Part shown: one piece after another, positions 15,551-15,764 of the stretch | Layout: each line of letters begins with the position of its first letter | Position numbering within the stretch: the first letter of the stretch is position 1 | DNA from: Zygnema cylindricum | Taxonomy: Eukaryota; Streptophyta; Zygnematophyceae; Zygnematales; Zygnemataceae | Assembly (NCBI GenBank): GCA_037447655.1 | Contig: JBBHKE010003070.1 | Span: 374,001 to 389,764, forward strand | Direction of reading: 5' to 3' | DNA: 15,764 nucleotides | Position numbers and translations under genes: made by a program | Notes under the pieces: generated by a model | Told to the model about the DNA's origin: nothing | The model's database searches: none | Seen by the model: the letters and a program-made list of their open reading frames with translations, nothing else

Positions 15551-15764
15551 CACTACAAAGTACATTATTTTACTGTACTGTACTGTACTGTGGCTATATA
15601 GTTGTATATTGTATTTTATTGTATTGTGGCTTTAGATCATAGTTGTTCAAATCGCGCGATTTTTTCCTTTTTTGCGATTGAAACGTATAATTCGTGACTT
15701 TTGAAAAAATCGAAAAAAAACGTGTACTGTAAACTGAAACTGAAATTTAACGGCAACCTGTAAA
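15551..15764. other. AT-rich end of window with ACTGT repeat
   Basis: TACTG is repeated about four times near 15571-15590, followed by the right arm of the outer inverted repeat. The rest is AT-rich with no gene seen. Confidence 0.5.

Larger units (their letters stand above)
14541..15628. repeat. Outer imperfect inverted repeat around the MITE cluster
   Basis: 14541-14591 (AAAATACAATAC...ATACAAC...AGCCACTGTACA) matches the reverse complement of 15582-15628 (AAAATACAATATACAAC...AGCCACAGTACA), with small gaps. The arms enclose all three elements from 14593 to 15550. It may be a larger element or the result of repeated insertion. Confidence 0.5.

Overview
The window looks like eukaryotic nuclear DNA of moderate AT richness: short coding exons separated by T- or CT-rich introns, two decayed Ty1/copia retrotransposons, and a cluster of small terminal-inverted-repeat elements. 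I see no bacterial operons or Shine-Dalgarno-led genes. Three observations bear on the organism. A modular protein carries CBM49-like carbohydrate-binding domains, a family known mainly from plant GH9 cellulases and from social amoebae. The introns contain long pyrimidine tracts on the sense strand. The copia Gag-Pol is of the UBN2/CCHC/GAG-pre-integrase type. A myxogastrid slime mould such as Physarum, or a streptophyte alga, would fit; this is inference and sequence reading alone cannot settle it.

Layout. 1-615: a non-coding flank with a 17-bp minisatellite, a pyrimidine-rich intron-like stretch and a tiny possible exon remnant reading FDYLVIGASS, cut off by the retroelement. About 616-3837: copia element 1, lacking its 5' LTR and start and with its reverse transcriptase deleted, but keeping gag, protease, integrase, RNase H, polypurine tract and 3' LTR, all with stops or frameshifts. 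3838-4337: T-rich intron or intergenic DNA. 4338-5843 (perhaps to 6908): a gene of at least two phase-1 exons, CBM49-like domain plus Pro/Lys/Ser linker, then a second CBM49-like domain. 6962-7587: a second predicted plus-strand gene fragment whose two exons join in phase across a CT-rich intron. 7594-7902: simple GA and CT repeats. 7903-about 10818: copia element 2, with 5' LTR, primer-binding site, gag, protease and most of integrase; its 3' half is missing. 10866-12314: an unrecognised two-exon gene (Asn/Gly-rich, acidic, coiled coil) with an exact phase-0 intron but several frame breaks. 12741-13314: weak minus-strand exon candidates. 13499-15764: simple repeats and at least four TIR elements of one family, one nested inside another.

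The two copia copies complement each other: element 1 supplies the 3' end and element 2 the 5' end, and neither has a reverse transcriptase domain here, so both are dead or non-autonomous. The host genes are unrelated to the elements. Element 2 ends directly in the pyrimidine-rich DNA preceding the 10866 exon, so it probably sits in or just upstream of that gene. The most distinctive host feature is the repeated phase-1 carbohydrate-binding exon module with a very basic proline-rich linker.
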